A DNA stretch of 36,348 nt, from positions 1 through 36,348 of the forward strand of contig JANDJZ010000172.1 in NCBI GenBank assembly GCA_027943245.1, in the 5' to 3' direction. This document shows positions 10,890 to 21,537 of this stretch, piece by piece. Numbering within the stretch: position 1 is the stretch's first letter; each line of letters starts with the position of its first letter. The notes beneath the pieces are model-generated. The model worked only from the letters and a program-made list of their open reading frames with translations, did no database searches and was not told where the DNA came from. Made by a program: the position numbers and the translations under genes. This stretch comes from Acanthamoeba sp. SK_2022b (Eukaryota > Discosea > Longamoebia > Acanthamoebidae).

Positions 10890-12594
10890 TCATGTGCTGG
10901 AGGCCTTGAGATTATCGGAGGGGAAGCCGACGCCTCCGGCCCGCATTGTGTTAAGTCCGTTGGCAGATTCCTTGTTGATGTACTTCTGCCTCATGAACTC
11001 TGCGATAGAGATCGATTCCTTAAACTCCCTGCGAAGGCCACACACACCATCACACCACCGCATGGGCATACACGTGTACATATAAGGCATACAGGCCGCC
11101 GCACCAGTACGCGGGGCCAAGGACAGGACTGCTGAGCTTGACCGTATCCAGCACGGCATCTGGTCGACCACGGCAGAGGTAGACAAGCGAGTACCGCTCC
11201 ACCCCCATCAGGACCTCTGGTGGAGGGTTCACCTGAGTGCGGTTCACCATTGGGCCAGCCATTAGAGTGCTGCAAGACGACCGGCAGAGAGCGCTCACGG
11301 CCATACGACATGTGAAAAGAGGAGTCTACCTGGTGCATTACAGCGCGGTAGTAGTACATGGTGAGCCGTTCCATCATTTCGCCGCAGAAGATGATCATTT
11401 CGTTCCTTGCCGTTGAGAGCGATTCGGCTTGGTGGTTGGGAAAGCGCTGGATCAGTTTGTCCGGACTAATTTAAACATGAAAGTGTGTCCCCAATGGGGG
11501 TAGAAGCTGGTTGACGGGTACCACCAATCCATTCAAAGTTGTCCGGATGAAGCATCTGTAGCTGTGGAACCGTGGTCACAGGGATGATCGTAAGGAGCCC
11601 AATGTCGGTATGCAGCTTGCTGTGCTCATGAATCCAAACGCTTTTGAGTTACTTGAAGAGTGCGAGGGATCATGTGATGAGCAACAGTTGGTACCACGGC
11701 TCCTCGGTCAAGCACGGCTTGTTCTTATAGCGGAAGTAGCGGAAGAGCGTGCTGCCGTAGAACGTGTCTGCTTCCTTTTCCTTTCGTTCCTCGGAGTCCA
11801 AAAGAGTAAGGAAGTGCTCTGCATCGACCTTGATTCCCTCCGCCATCACTTTGAAGCACTCTGTACACGCATCAGAGACGTGCTCGTTAGTGCTGAGGAG
11901 TTGAAGAGTCTTGGAAGGAACCATCTCTCTGAACCTTTGGTAATGCGCAGCATGAGATCATAGTAATCGAGCGCCACTTCCTTGAAGTTATCTGGACGAG
12001 CTGGCCACGCTTCGGTTGGGCTCTTGGTGTACCGCATCTGACGAAAGATGTGTGCGTGCGTGCGTGAGAGAGAGAGAGAGAGAGAGAGGCGAGCGGAGAG
12101 GAAACAAGCAACACTAGCTGACCACGCAAGTACCTGGTAGAACTCCTTGATATGGGGCATGTTAACATATCCGATATCGCGCTCTTGGCCCATTTTGTAT
12201 TGCTTCTTGTTATCGTCAGCAAAGAACTGTCGGGCCACCTCGTACGAGGCATTGACGGGACCTGTACAGTCATCCCGCCATGAAAAATGATAGTGGCTCA
12301 ATTAAAAAAAGTCTTTTAATAATAATAATGATCTGGGGTGGGGCATGTACCCATCATGGTGTCCGGGAGGGAGAGGAATGCGAAGCCCACCTTGTGGAGG
12401 CTCATGACGAAGGCAGCGCGAGATGCGCCGTGAGATGGATCAATCAGGTCTTCCCAGGTAACATGCGCAGCATCTTCGGGCTTGAACGGAACATATGACG
12501 GCGGCGGCACCTCAGGCTCTACCTGTTGCCCATCGCCGATAAATGCCCCATCTTTGCTCACTACGGTCGGCTCTTCCATGGGCGTGATAAACAT
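10890..12594 (-). CDS. 2-oxoglutarate/Fe(II)-dependent dioxygenase (isopenicillin-N-synthase-like)
   Basis: ATG at 12594, stop TGA at 10890; about 360 residues. Phase-consistent exons are 12351-12594, 12134-12261, 11935-12037, 11695-11860, one starting at 11619, one ending at 11330, 11111-11232 and 10890-11028. The N-terminal DIOX_N half shows MSLHKVGFAFLSLPD and ASYEVARQFFADDNKKQYKM. The double-stranded beta-helix core has the iron ligands HTD in KLHTDIGLLTIIP and the distal His in YRAVMHQVNPPPE. ERYSLVYL supplies the Arg-x-Ser 2-oxoglutarate clamp, so the catalytic set is complete. Such enzymes hydroxylate or desaturate small molecules; the substrate cannot be told. The join between the exon ending HPDNFEWI and the one starting near DKLIQRFPN does not resolve in phase, so an intron is mis-seen there or a base is wrong. 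It lies 195 nt upstream of the NT-C2 gene, in tandem. Confidence 0.85.
12066..12088. repeat. (GA)n microsatellite in dioxygenase intron 2
   Basis: Lies inside the 96-nt intron between exons 12134-12261 and 12037-11935. On the coding strand it is a CT tract about 30 nt before the acceptor, followed by a CACG-type repeat. Confidence 0.75.
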
Positions 12595-12637
12595 TTTGTC
12601 TCGTAGACGTTTACTTGGAACAAATTAAAAACCTTCC

Positions 12638-13081
12638 TTGTGGCCTCTGGTCACACCTGAGCTATCTTGTGAATGCTTTGTTCACCTCCCCTCCACATCC
12701 CTAAGAATTATTCTACACATAGCTCAATCTGCGCTGTTCTGCTTTGCCCCTGCTACCTCCCTGCTATTGCCAATCTTGTTTATGTGCCTGTACTCTTCCT
12801 CTTTTTGTGGTAGTGGCACCATTAACAAACAGAAACAAGGGCAGTCACCTACCATGTCTAAAAGTTTTGCCTGTATGTTCATACCCACCCACAAGCTCAT
12901 CATTGGCATCCACCATCTTCACCAGCCTCAACCATTTGGATCCACAATAAATCCAACAGCAAAAGAAGAGAAAGCTACTCTTTCTCCTCTTAGCCAACAA
13001 CAAGTAAAGCTTCTAGTGCCAGCAAGTCATTGGCAGTATCTACAAGCATCTTTAAAAAAAGCTTCAAATTCTGTACACTGA
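12638..13081 (+). CDS. Hypothetical 147-residue open frame inside the AT-richer island
   Basis: A single open frame from an ATG at 12638 to a stop before 13082. The first 60 residues are Leu/Phe/Cys-rich and hydrophobic; the remainder is polar (QQQVKLLVPASHWQYLQASL near the end). I recognise no family. It lies upstream of, and in the same direction as, the transposase-like frame, so it may be another part of the same decayed element. Coding status is doubtful, because AT-richer sequence of this length can stay open by chance and an antisense frame overlaps its end. Confidence 0.2.
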   Translation: MWPLVTPELSCECFVHLPSTSLRIILHIAQSALFCFAPATSLLLPILFMCLYSSSFCGSGTINKQKQGQSPTMSKSFACMFIPTHKLIIGIHHLHQPQPFGSTINPTAKEEKATLSPLSQQQVKLLVPASHWQYLQASLKKASNSVH

Positions 13082-13299
13082 GGTAAAACAGTTTTGAGAA
13101 TTGGATGTTTTGCACTTGACAAAATGCATTGGTCAATATGGATTGTGTTTATATTGTTGGAACTTGATCTCTTCCAGCCCTTCAAAAACAGTTTTTTCAG
13201 TACATTGGTGCAAATTGAAAACAGTGGCAGAAAGTCTTGGTGTTGAGTAAAAAACATAACAAGAAGAACTGGTTTTTCATGAACATCTTGAAGGACAGC

Positions 13300-13396
13300 C
13301 ACTGGACATCCAGCTGTTGTCCAGGGCTTTTTTGTGTGGGTGACAAAAAAGGCCCTGGTGTGGATGGCCATGGGATACCCACTGGATGTCCCAGTG
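13300..13396. repeat. Long interrupted palindrome (two nested arm pairs)
   Basis: Outer arms CACTGGACATCCAG (13300-13313) and CTGGATGTCCCAGTG (13382-13396) are reverse complements apart from one extra C. Inner arms CCAGGGCTTTTTTGT (13321-13335) and ACAAAAAAGGCCCTGG (13343-13358) are reverse complements apart from one extra G, around a 7-nt loop. The outer stem is joined to the inner by unpaired segments of 7 and 23 nt. It sits just upstream of the transposase-like frame and resembles a MITE or subterminal palindrome. Confidence 0.7.
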
Positions 13397-14343
13397 CAGA
13401 ATTGTTGAACTGGTTGACAAAAAAAAACATGACATTTTATTTTGCTGTCATGGCTGTGAGTTTTGTGTTGCAGCAATGACAACTAGCCACAAGAGCTTAC
13501 CCTTACACCTCCGGCGTGACCTTCTCAACAAGGTCTATGTCTGCCTTGCCCCTGAAACAGTACAGGAGGTCATGGGTGTGTTTGGACCTGAAAACACACC
13601 CTACCTCAAAGGCAACTGTGCTGTTAATGATGTGGTGCTGCTCTGTCTCTACTGGATGCTCTACCATGCCAGCTACCACAAACTGGAAAAGCTATCCACC
13701 TTCCCTCACTCCAACTTCAAACAACAGTTTGCAGCAATTTGCCATGTCCTGCGCACTTGGGCTGATGGAAAACTCACTTCTCAGTCCTATGCAGAGTGTA
13801 CACAGATATCCCACAATTTCACCAATGATCCACAGTTCAAGGGTACCCAGACCCTGCTTATATGGAGTTCATGTCCAACTATGGCAGGCCAAGGACCTGG
13901 AGGAGAGGGCAAAGCAGCGCTCCCACAAGCTAAGATGGTGAAAAAGTCACATCTGTGGATGTACAGAAGAGACATGGGTTCACCTTGGGTCATGTACTGG
14001 CATTTTTGGGTTTGTTAAAAAGTGACATTGTTAGTTTTTTCTGAACACTCTGTTTTACACACTATAAGTTCATCACGCTTCCAAGTCATCAGATTGTAAG
14101 TCACAATCAAGCTGCACCAAGAGTTTACACAGATGGCGGAGGACTTAACCACAAGAGGAGTTGCACACATTCAAAGACAAGCTCCACAAGCTGGCTGATC
14201 CCGACCGACCTTTCAAGTTCAGCATGTCTGTCTGTGCCCCTGATGATCAGCCCCTTGCACCACGAAGTAACAACCTCAGCCCCCTCACTTGGCAACATAT
14301 GGGCGGTAGTGTTGTATTTGGCTCCAAGACCTTTGTCAGCTTA

Positions 14344-17300
14344 TCAGGTGGAGGCCTTGAGTTTCTTGTCCTTCTTGGCCTTCTTCTTGCACGTGGACTC
14401 AGCGAAGGGCGCGCTCTCGTTTGGCAAAGGCAAGGACTTGTCAGAAGTGGCAGAAGCAGGAGCGATGGAAGGAGACGTGATGATGTTGAGAGAGGTCGAG
14501 GGCCCCACGCTCATGCGCTTCAGGAAAGAGGGTTTCTTTGCGTTTCCATATGACGCAGAGTTCCGCTTTTTCTTCAGCGCCGATCCTTCCTCCGAGGTAG
14601 ACGCTGACCGACTGAACAGTCGAAGCTCCACAAAGTAAGTAGGCTTGGGTTGTGACATCATCCTTATCATCGCCACACTCAACACGGCGGCCGTACCTTC
14701 GCTCAATTCGGATATACGTTTCTGCTGACCGAGGGGTCATGCACGAAATGCAACCCTCAAAGGCTTGCAGCCATCTGGTACGTAGACCATTGAAGGGGGT
14801 CAGTAACTGGCTGGGCTGATGAAAGGAAAGGGAGAAAGGGAGAAGGGGGGGGGTCACCGGCTGAGCTCTTTCTCGTTGGGGGCGGCAAAGATGGGCGGCT
14901 CGGCTTCTTCGATCTCCGCCGATATCACCTTGAAACACAGATCCGCTGCAGAGGACAACGCCAGATCAGCGCCGACCGTGAGTTTCAGAAACAGGCGGGG
15001 ACCAACCTTCCATGCCTAACTCGGCGGCCTCCTCAGCTGACACACGGTCGATGGTCGTGGTGGTGGCCGAAATGGGGATCTGCTTGACAAAATCGAACTT
15101 GATACCCTCGGTCGACTCGGACGACGAGCCAAAGGGTGTACTGTACAGTGCCGTGTTGTTCCACGTCGCTCCCTTGCTCCCTGGTCTACGCCCACGTGAT
15201 AATAGTTGGCGGTTGCTGTCAGTCTCGAGCCTACCCCCAATGGCAAGTAATCAGATACCTTAGTCGCTTGGCGGTGATCTTCTTGATGTGAGAGATGATC
15301 CCCTTGCGCCTAGCCACCACAAAGAGGTCGTTGAAGAGGAAGCAGTAGTAACCCTCAGTCTTGCGCTTGTTTCGCTTTGAAGACACGATCGCTTCGCTCA
15401 GCGCTCCCTCGAACTTGTATTTTCGTCCGGGCATCACCAGGGTCTGGCTCATCGGAGTTAAAAATATATATCAATAAACTGTTAGCGCTCACCTACCGCT
15501 CAGCTCGTGCGATCAAGGGTACGTACATTGAACTTTCCGACGAGAGAGTCCTGGATAGCCATGATGTGATAGATGTTTTCGGCTTCTTCTTTCTTCTTCT
15601 CGATGTAGGCTGCCACCTGTTGCATGTCGGCCAGCGCCTTGTTCACGTTGGCGTGGTCGTCGTGATCCTCGGGTGTGTGCCTCAGGAAATCCTGATGATC
15701 ATCAGTGAACGCGGTCGTCAGCCTCGCAGCCGGTTCGTAGTACCTTGAGCAGGAGCACGTAGCGGGGAATCCGTTGTACGGGCATCACCAAAAAGGAATT
15801 GATTTGTAGTCCGTTACATTCCTTGCGACTCTCGGCATACTGCGTTGCTCGTGTGAGGATGGCTTAAGGGACCACTCGAGTGATGTCAATGTGGAAAGGA
15901 GGCGAGCGGTACCGAGAGGTAGGCGGAGAAGTTGTCATTGGACTGCTTGAGCTTGGCGAGAGTGGTGATAGAGTTATCGAAGTTGTTGATGTAAGATGTG
16001 TACACTTTCAGGAAAGACGTCTGCGTGGAGAGGTAGGCCAGCTTAGAGAGAGGGCACTCGTGCAAATGAAAAGGGGAGGGGAAGTGGGCAGTACGAATTG
16101 TTTGAAGATATCGCCGAGACACTGATCAAAGGACCATTGGGTCATACGCTCCTCCAGCTCATTCAGCAGCGAACTGTTCAGCCCGAGGATCACCTGCAGG
16201 TGCGCGCACGCAACGAAGGCCGGGGTCAGCTGGCTAGAGGGGGAAAAACACCGAGCAGGGCCATCGTCGCACCTCGATCTCAGAGAAGAGGGCCTTTCTC
16301 TCCTCGGCAGTGATGACCTGCTCATTAGCCTTGTCGCGCAGGGGCACAATGAACAGCTGTCGCATGTCCCAAATAGGTGAGTACATTGTCAGCTTACACA
16401 CACCACTCATCAGACAGTTCGCTATGCATACCTCGACAACACGTCGGAGCGACCCAACGTAGCTCTGCTCGGTGGTGAGGATCTCCGTCGCCACCTTTGA
16501 TCGTCGCCCTGCGGTACACCAAACAAGCAATAGTGCATTTAAACAAATACTTGGATTTTTTTAACAACAAAAAATAATCTAAAATAAAAAAGCGCAGCTC
16601 GATCATGCATGGGAATGCGCAGCTCGGCGCCGAGGAGGGAGGTTGGTACACGCCAGCTTGAAGCACTGCTTCCAACCGCCGAGGGAGGGATCGCGCCGAG
16701 CGCGCATCTTCTCAGTGAGGAACCCGGCCCAAATGGAGTCTGCAAACGCCAGCCTGTGCCACGCCTTGGCCACGAGCGCCGCCTTGCACAGCTCGCCTGG
16801 GCGCAGGTAGCGCAGGATGGCGACAGCGCAGTCATCGGTCAGCGGCGGCAGCATCGTCGACGCGTTAGCGAGCTCGGCCGCCGACAGGGAGGGCGACGCG
16901 GGCAGCGGGACCAAGGCGATAAGCGGCGATGAGACCTCGTAGGCCGACGACGGACGCGAAGACGAGCGCGACGGAGGAAGCGATGATGGCGGCGACGATG
17001 TCGCCGTGGGCGTGGAAGGCAGCGCCGCGTAGGCCGACATCGGACGCGCCGATGTACGCGGCAGCAGCGGAGAGCACGAGTTGGAAAGCGAGAGCGCAGG
17101 AACGGCGTCCCTGCTCTTGCTCTTGGCCTTGCTCTTAGAGCCCTTCTTGCTGCTTGCTTCCGTGTCGTGCTCCCGATTGGAGTCGAGGCTGTCCGTCTCA
17201 GCGACGGCTGCGCTGTCGGTGGAATGGTGGGACGGCTTCTTGCTGCCGCCGTGGCTCGCCGCCTTCTCCTTCTTGCTGGCCTTCTTCTCGCTGCGCTTGG

Positions 17301-18018
17301 CGCCAGCAGAGAGAGGCGGCAGCGGCGCGGAGGCGCTGTCGGCCCCGAGCGCCAACAGCTTTATCAAGGGCACAGGTTGGGCGGGGTCCGCCGTGGCCTT
17401 GTCACCTTCGGTTTCGTCGCTCTTGCTCAGCTTCCTCTCCTTTTTTTTCTCCTTTTTGTTCTTCTTAGGCTTCTTAAGACCGTCTTCTCTGTCCTTGTCC
17501 TTGCTCCGCGTTCCTGCTGCGACCTTTTCTTTGTCGTCATCGCCGTCGCGGGGAGTAGAGGAGGGGGGCACTACAACCACGGTCTCAGAAGCCGCGACCA
17601 CCTTCCCGCTCTCCACCCTGGTCTTGCTTATCCGCAGGCCACCCGCCCCCTCCCCGCCGGTCGTCGCTTTCGCTTTCGTTCTTTTTTCTTTCCCGAGCGA
17701 CCAACCGTCGTCGTGTGGCTCATCTTCATCCTCCTCGGAATCTTCTTCCTGCTCGGAGCCCGCAGCATCTTCTTCTTCGTCCGAGGTAGTACCCCACGTA
17801 TCGTCCACCCCGTCGCTTTCGTCATCCTCTTGCCTCCGTCGTATGATGATCAGGCTTCGTTTTTTCTGCTGTGGTCCGCCCACCACCGCTTCGTCTCCCC
17901 GGTAGTTGGCCGAATCTTCTGCTTCTTTGGCCGACTTCTTGCCCGCGAGCTGGGCCATGAGCTTCCTTCTGCGCTCCTCCTTTGCCCTCTTTAACTCCTC
18001 CCTTATATCGTCCGCCAT
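14344..18018 (-). CDS. F-box and RhoGEF (DH-PH) protein
   Basis: ATG at 18018 (MADDIREELKRAKEERRRKL), stop at 14344. The first exon (about 455 codons) is disordered and Lys/Ser-rich, then carries an F-box at about residues 393-435 (LTDDCAVAILRYLRPGELCK, AKAWHRLAFADSIWAGF). A phase-1 join from TTCAAGCTGGCGT to the acceptor near 16512 leads into a Dbl-homology domain. Its conserved blocks are VATEILTTEQSYVGSLRRVV, QLFIVPLRDKANEQVI, LNSSLLNELEERM, NSITTLAKLKQSND and the diagnostic helix FLVMPVQRIPRYVLLLK. A PH domain follows (KFEGALSEAIVSSKR, GYYCFLFNDLFVVARRKG, then WLQAFEGCISCM), and a basic Ser-rich tail ends KKDKKLKAST. DH-PH proteins load GTP onto Rho/Rac; the F-box would bind Skp1, so this may be a GEF within an SCF ligase or one regulated by turnover (inference). 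Intron boundaries within the PH part are approximate. Confidence 0.88.
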
Positions 18019-18308
18019 CTTTGCCTTTGATGAACTGTTCCTGTCTGTCAGCCCAACGTTGCCCGTACCGTTGCCGAGGGCTCACCTGGTGGGTGGATAC
18101 GTGCCCAGCAGCACCAACGGCAGCAATGTGAGGTATGCGAACCGAGTTAAGGGGCCAGTGCTGGCAAATTTGGATGATCGTGAGTTTTTGGGCACCTGCT
18201 GGAAACATAAACTCGGGCCATGCCCGCGCAGCTGACCAGCAGAAACTCACGCCAACCTAAGAATCTGAGTAATGGTTTTTTAATAAATAAAAAAAAATCG
18301 CTTGCTCG

Positions 18309-21208
18309 TCACTCCTCAGATCCCGCTGCCTGCAGGACCGTCACCGCAGACTCGCTGCACACTCCCAGGTCAGTAAGGATCAAGTCAGGGTTCATGCTGT
18401 AGAGGTATTCCTCATCGAAGATGGACTGGTAGATGATCTGCTCCCCTGTTGACGTGGGAGAAATGGGGAATGAGCAGCACATCATCACATAACCAAGGGA
18501 TAAGAAACATACGGTGCCTCCGGAGGGGTGCTGGCGGTGAAGTTGATGTTGCCACCATTGTAGCAGTCTTTGTTGCTGTTGCTGTTGTCGTTGATGCTGC
18601 AGCAATGTCATCTCGTGACAACTGGTTGCTGTGATGGTGATCGCTGCTGTGGTGGTGGTGCGCCGATGGGCTGCTGCCCTGCTCACGCTCTTGGTCGCGT
18701 TTGCGCTCTTCGCTGTCCCATGCACTTGGGTCAACGTTGGCGCCCCAGGATGAGGTTGGCGTGGGTCGCGCATCCCGCTCGTTGGCGTAGCCAGTAGCTT
18801 GCACATCCCTCTTGGCAGGGCTTCGGTCGTTGTTGTCACCACCACGGCTCAGCTCACGCGAGTGATCGTCGTGTCCATAGCGGCTAAGGGCGGGGTAGCC
18901 GCTGGCGCTAGGAGGGTAGTTGTAGGGTCGAGCGCGTCTGCCATAGGCCGAGTGCTGTGGTGGATTGCCAGCTGTGAGTGTTGGTCCTGGTGCTGCTGGC
19001 CACGCTCCCAGCTCATGGCCCTGGGTATGGCGGTCAAGCCATGCCTTGTAGCTGTAGGTATGGCCACAATTGGGCCAAGAACACATGTAAGAGGGAGCAG
19101 AGGATCGTTGTCGCCTGCAGGGCTGAGAAGTAGAAGAGGAGGACAGCGTGTGCAGGGAGGATACTGAGGGCGGGGAAGAGGCTGATGAGGAGGGTGCTGA
19201 TGACGACGATGAAGAAGATGACGACGACAAAGAAGTTGATGACAATGAAGAAGATGACAACGATGAAGAAGATGATGACGATGATGAGGACAATAATGAA
19301 GACAGCGACGCCCTCCTCTGCCCCTGCATGGAAGGAGAAGGGGTAGGAACGCCAGCGATGGCATCCTTGACATGCTGAAGGAGGTCAGCTCTTTTCCCGT
19401 TGCTGGGAAATGGCCGGTTGTGGTGGCGCAAGTAGGTCTTGAGGTGATCTACCCGCACTGCAACCAGATGTGAATAATGGCACACAACAGCTGGAGGGAG
19501 GAACAAAGTACGTACATTCGCCTACACGGTGAGTGCGGATGGTTTGCTCCACCCATGCTGCAGTTTGGTCAGGCTGGCCACCACCATAGACTGGCTTTTT
19601 CCGTCGCGTGGCCTGATTGCGCCGTCGTTCTGTGTACAGAAGGGGGAAAATCAGTCATGCACATCAGGCACCAAGGTGGAGAGAACGAGTTAATGCCTCG
19701 CCACATGCCTGTTTCTTTCTGTGCTGCTCGTTTATAGAGCCCACGTTTACGTTGAATATCTGGTCGGCGCTTGAAGGCAGAAATGAAGGGGAACAAGAGG
19801 ATGCAGGGGAAGAAGGTACGCACAACCAAGTGGGCCAGTGCTTGCTCTGTTGCATCGCCCTCTGCTGTGTTTGACGTTCCCATGTAGGTGCGAAGGGGGT
19901 GCTGGTGTGCACCAGAGCCCGTGTCCTTGAGTAAGTGGACACGGGCCACGATCCCACCAGCACCCTGGCGCCCATCTGAAGGGGCATAGGGACTGAGTGA
20001 CTGGTGGGGCAGGGCAACATGAGTAGGGAGGAGTAACTTGTGTCAGCATCGCGCACTACAGTTGTGATCTCGTTGGCGTGTTTGTGGCGAGAAGAGTAGC
20101 GTGTGTCAAGGACAACATTGGCGCGTTTGCGCCCTTGAAGGCGCTGGAGCTGCTTGCTACAAGACACGTCCGTCATTGTTGACAGTGCTGGAGCGACCTG
20201 TGTGATCAATAAGGAATTAATACCCAATTTGAGATGGGGGATCTTGAGGGGTGGTACCAATACACGCATGAGCTGGGCGTCGTTGCTCTTGCTCAGCAAC
20301 GGCACGCCATCCGCCAACGTGAAGATGCTCTCCAGCTTCTCAAAGCCAACCGCGTGCACTCCCCAGGCAATGGCAAGGCGCGTGGGCGCATCATGGCGCC
20401 GGGCGTTGGAGATGAGGAGCGACGTTGAGTTGAAGACAGTCTCAAAAGAGCAGTCCTCCTTGCCACAGCGGAGAGTAGTGGAGAAGCTTCCATTGGCCTC
20501 CCGCCAGCGCACACAGCGGAGTGTGAGGCAGAGGCAAAAGGGGCAGGCAAGGAGTGGGAGGAAGGCAGCAAGCTGCCGCAACTCGATGAGCGCCCAAAGG
20601 TGGCGCGGCTGGTCACGCTCATGCTGTCGAGTCTGTGGCGCGATTGTGGGCGCGGGGGAGGCAAACCGGTGAAGGGTCTTCTTGTGTTCAGCCCACGCCG
20701 CAGGTCGCTCCTCTCGTTCATCCTCTTCTCTTTGCCTTGCTCTCTCATTTTCTCGTGTGTGCGCGATCGCTTGCTGCTCACATCTCTTCTCAGCCAGCCG
20801 CTGACCTTGTTGTGCCTCCTCGAGCTGCTTGTTGGTCTGCCTCAGAGTCCTCTCAGCCTCCTTGAGCCGCTGCTTGTTCTGGCGAAGCTGTACTTGCAGC
20901 TCACGGAGCTTCAGCCTCCTCTCCTTGTCTCTCTCCTCGGCGGCGGTCAGCTTGGTGGCGACGGGCTGGATGGCTGCGTTGATTCTGGCTTTGATCTCGT
21001 GCTCTCTTTCCTTCTCTCTCGCCTTCTCTTGTTGTTGCTCTCTCTTTCTCTCCCTCCTTCGCTCTCGGTCTTCGTTCTCCAGCTGTAGCCTCTCTGCTTT
21101 CTCCTCGTTCCTTGTGCGTTGAAGTTCAGCTCTCTTCTCTCTCTCGCGCGCGTTCTTCCGGTCAAGCCTGGCTCGCCTCAGGTCCTCAGTGGTCGGAATT
21201 GTGAACAT
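18309..21208 (-). CDS. Transposase-derived protein with SAP-like and C2H2 zinc-finger modules
   Basis: ATG at 21208 (MFTIPTTEDLRRARLDRKNA); stop just above 18309; about 860 residues in six exons. Exon 1 holds a highly charged coiled coil (residues 10-180), then a zinc-ribbon-like CPFC...C-x4-C block. The core is transposase-like: ISNARRHDAPTRLAIAWGVH, GVPLLSKSNDAQ and VVLDTRYSSRHKHANEITTV, where the Asp in DTRYS fits a first catalytic acid of Mutator/Kolobok-like enzymes. Exon 2 continues the fold (IVARVHLLKDTG, GTSNTAEGDATEQALAHL). The part expected to hold the second Asp and the Glu is then missing: short exons give RRPDIQ, then QRRRNQATRRKKPVYGGG, then a SAP-like DNA-binding helix pair (VDHLKTYLRHHNRPF, GKRADLLQHVKDAI). 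A long poly-Ser tract and one C2H2 finger follow (YMCSWPNCGHTYSYKAWLDR, with HTQGH). Joins agree in phase. It looks like a domesticated or truncated transposase rather than an active one. Confidence 0.72.
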
Positions 21209-21537
21209 CCTACACCTCCGTTCTCCACTTGCTCAACAATGCCCAACGCTGCCCAAGCATGAAGGTGTTCTTTGTCTTCCTCGAAGAGATCCACTTTATT
21301 TTCATGAAACTCTCCACATTGCCCAAATTCTTATGTAGGCGTGACTTTTGGCCGTCGCGGAGGTGGCGAGCCATGTTGTTTTTTTTTTTCAAGGGGGTAC
21401 AAAAAACCCACGGTCATTGTTAAAAACCAGTACTGGCCCCTTAATACGCGGTCGGCATTCGGTGAATTCGGATAATCAAAAAGAAAGCAGACCCGTAAAT
21501 TTACGCCAAAGGGGGCAGCAAAGAGAGAGAAGACAAG
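21209..21537. promoter_or_regulatory. Divergent intergenic region between minus gene (21208) and plus gene (21538)
   Basis: This 329-nt space should hold promoters for both flanking genes. I see a T10 run near 21377, a 10-bp palindrome GTAAATTTAC at about 21496-21505, and AT-rich patches, but no clear TATAAA in either direction. The assignment rests on position only. Confidence 0.4.

Larger units (their letters stand above)
12595..14343. mobile_element. AT-richer island with a degenerate transposase-like reading frame
   Basis: This 1.7-kb gap between two minus-strand genes differs in base composition from its surroundings: many A and T runs and little CG. It holds plus-strand reading frames at 12638-13081 and 13386-14018. 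The second has a helical block (NDVVLLCLYWMLYHASYHKL) resembling the N-terminal helix-turn-helix of PIF/Harbinger-type or IS4-like DDE transposases. Homology then seems to jump frame: YGVHVQLWQAKDLEERAKQR at about 13856-13915 and KVTSVDVQKRHGFTLGHVLA from 13943 look like the region around a first catalytic Asp. Three frames in succession, with no good intron to join them, suggest a decayed copy. A further open stretch at 14161-14330 (FKDKLHKLADPDRPFKF) may be its tail. I found no terminal inverted repeats or target duplication. Family assignment is tentative; a viral or other foreign insert is possible. Confidence 0.4.

Noticed and set aside
13027..13482. Minus-strand open frame of 151 codons in the AT-richer island
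   Set aside because: No recognisable domain, overlaps the palindrome, and runs against the transposase-like signal on the other strand.
17081..17994. Two overlapping plus-strand frames of about 275 codons with hydrophobic translations
   Set aside because: Antisense to the Lys/Ser-rich first exon of the F-box RhoGEF; same artefact of reversed Lys and Ser codons.
19148..19378. Plus-strand frame encoding an almost pure Asp/Glu tract
   Set aside because: Exact antisense of the poly-Ser linker in the transposase-derived gene, whose flanking SAP-like and C2H2 modules fix the minus strand as coding.
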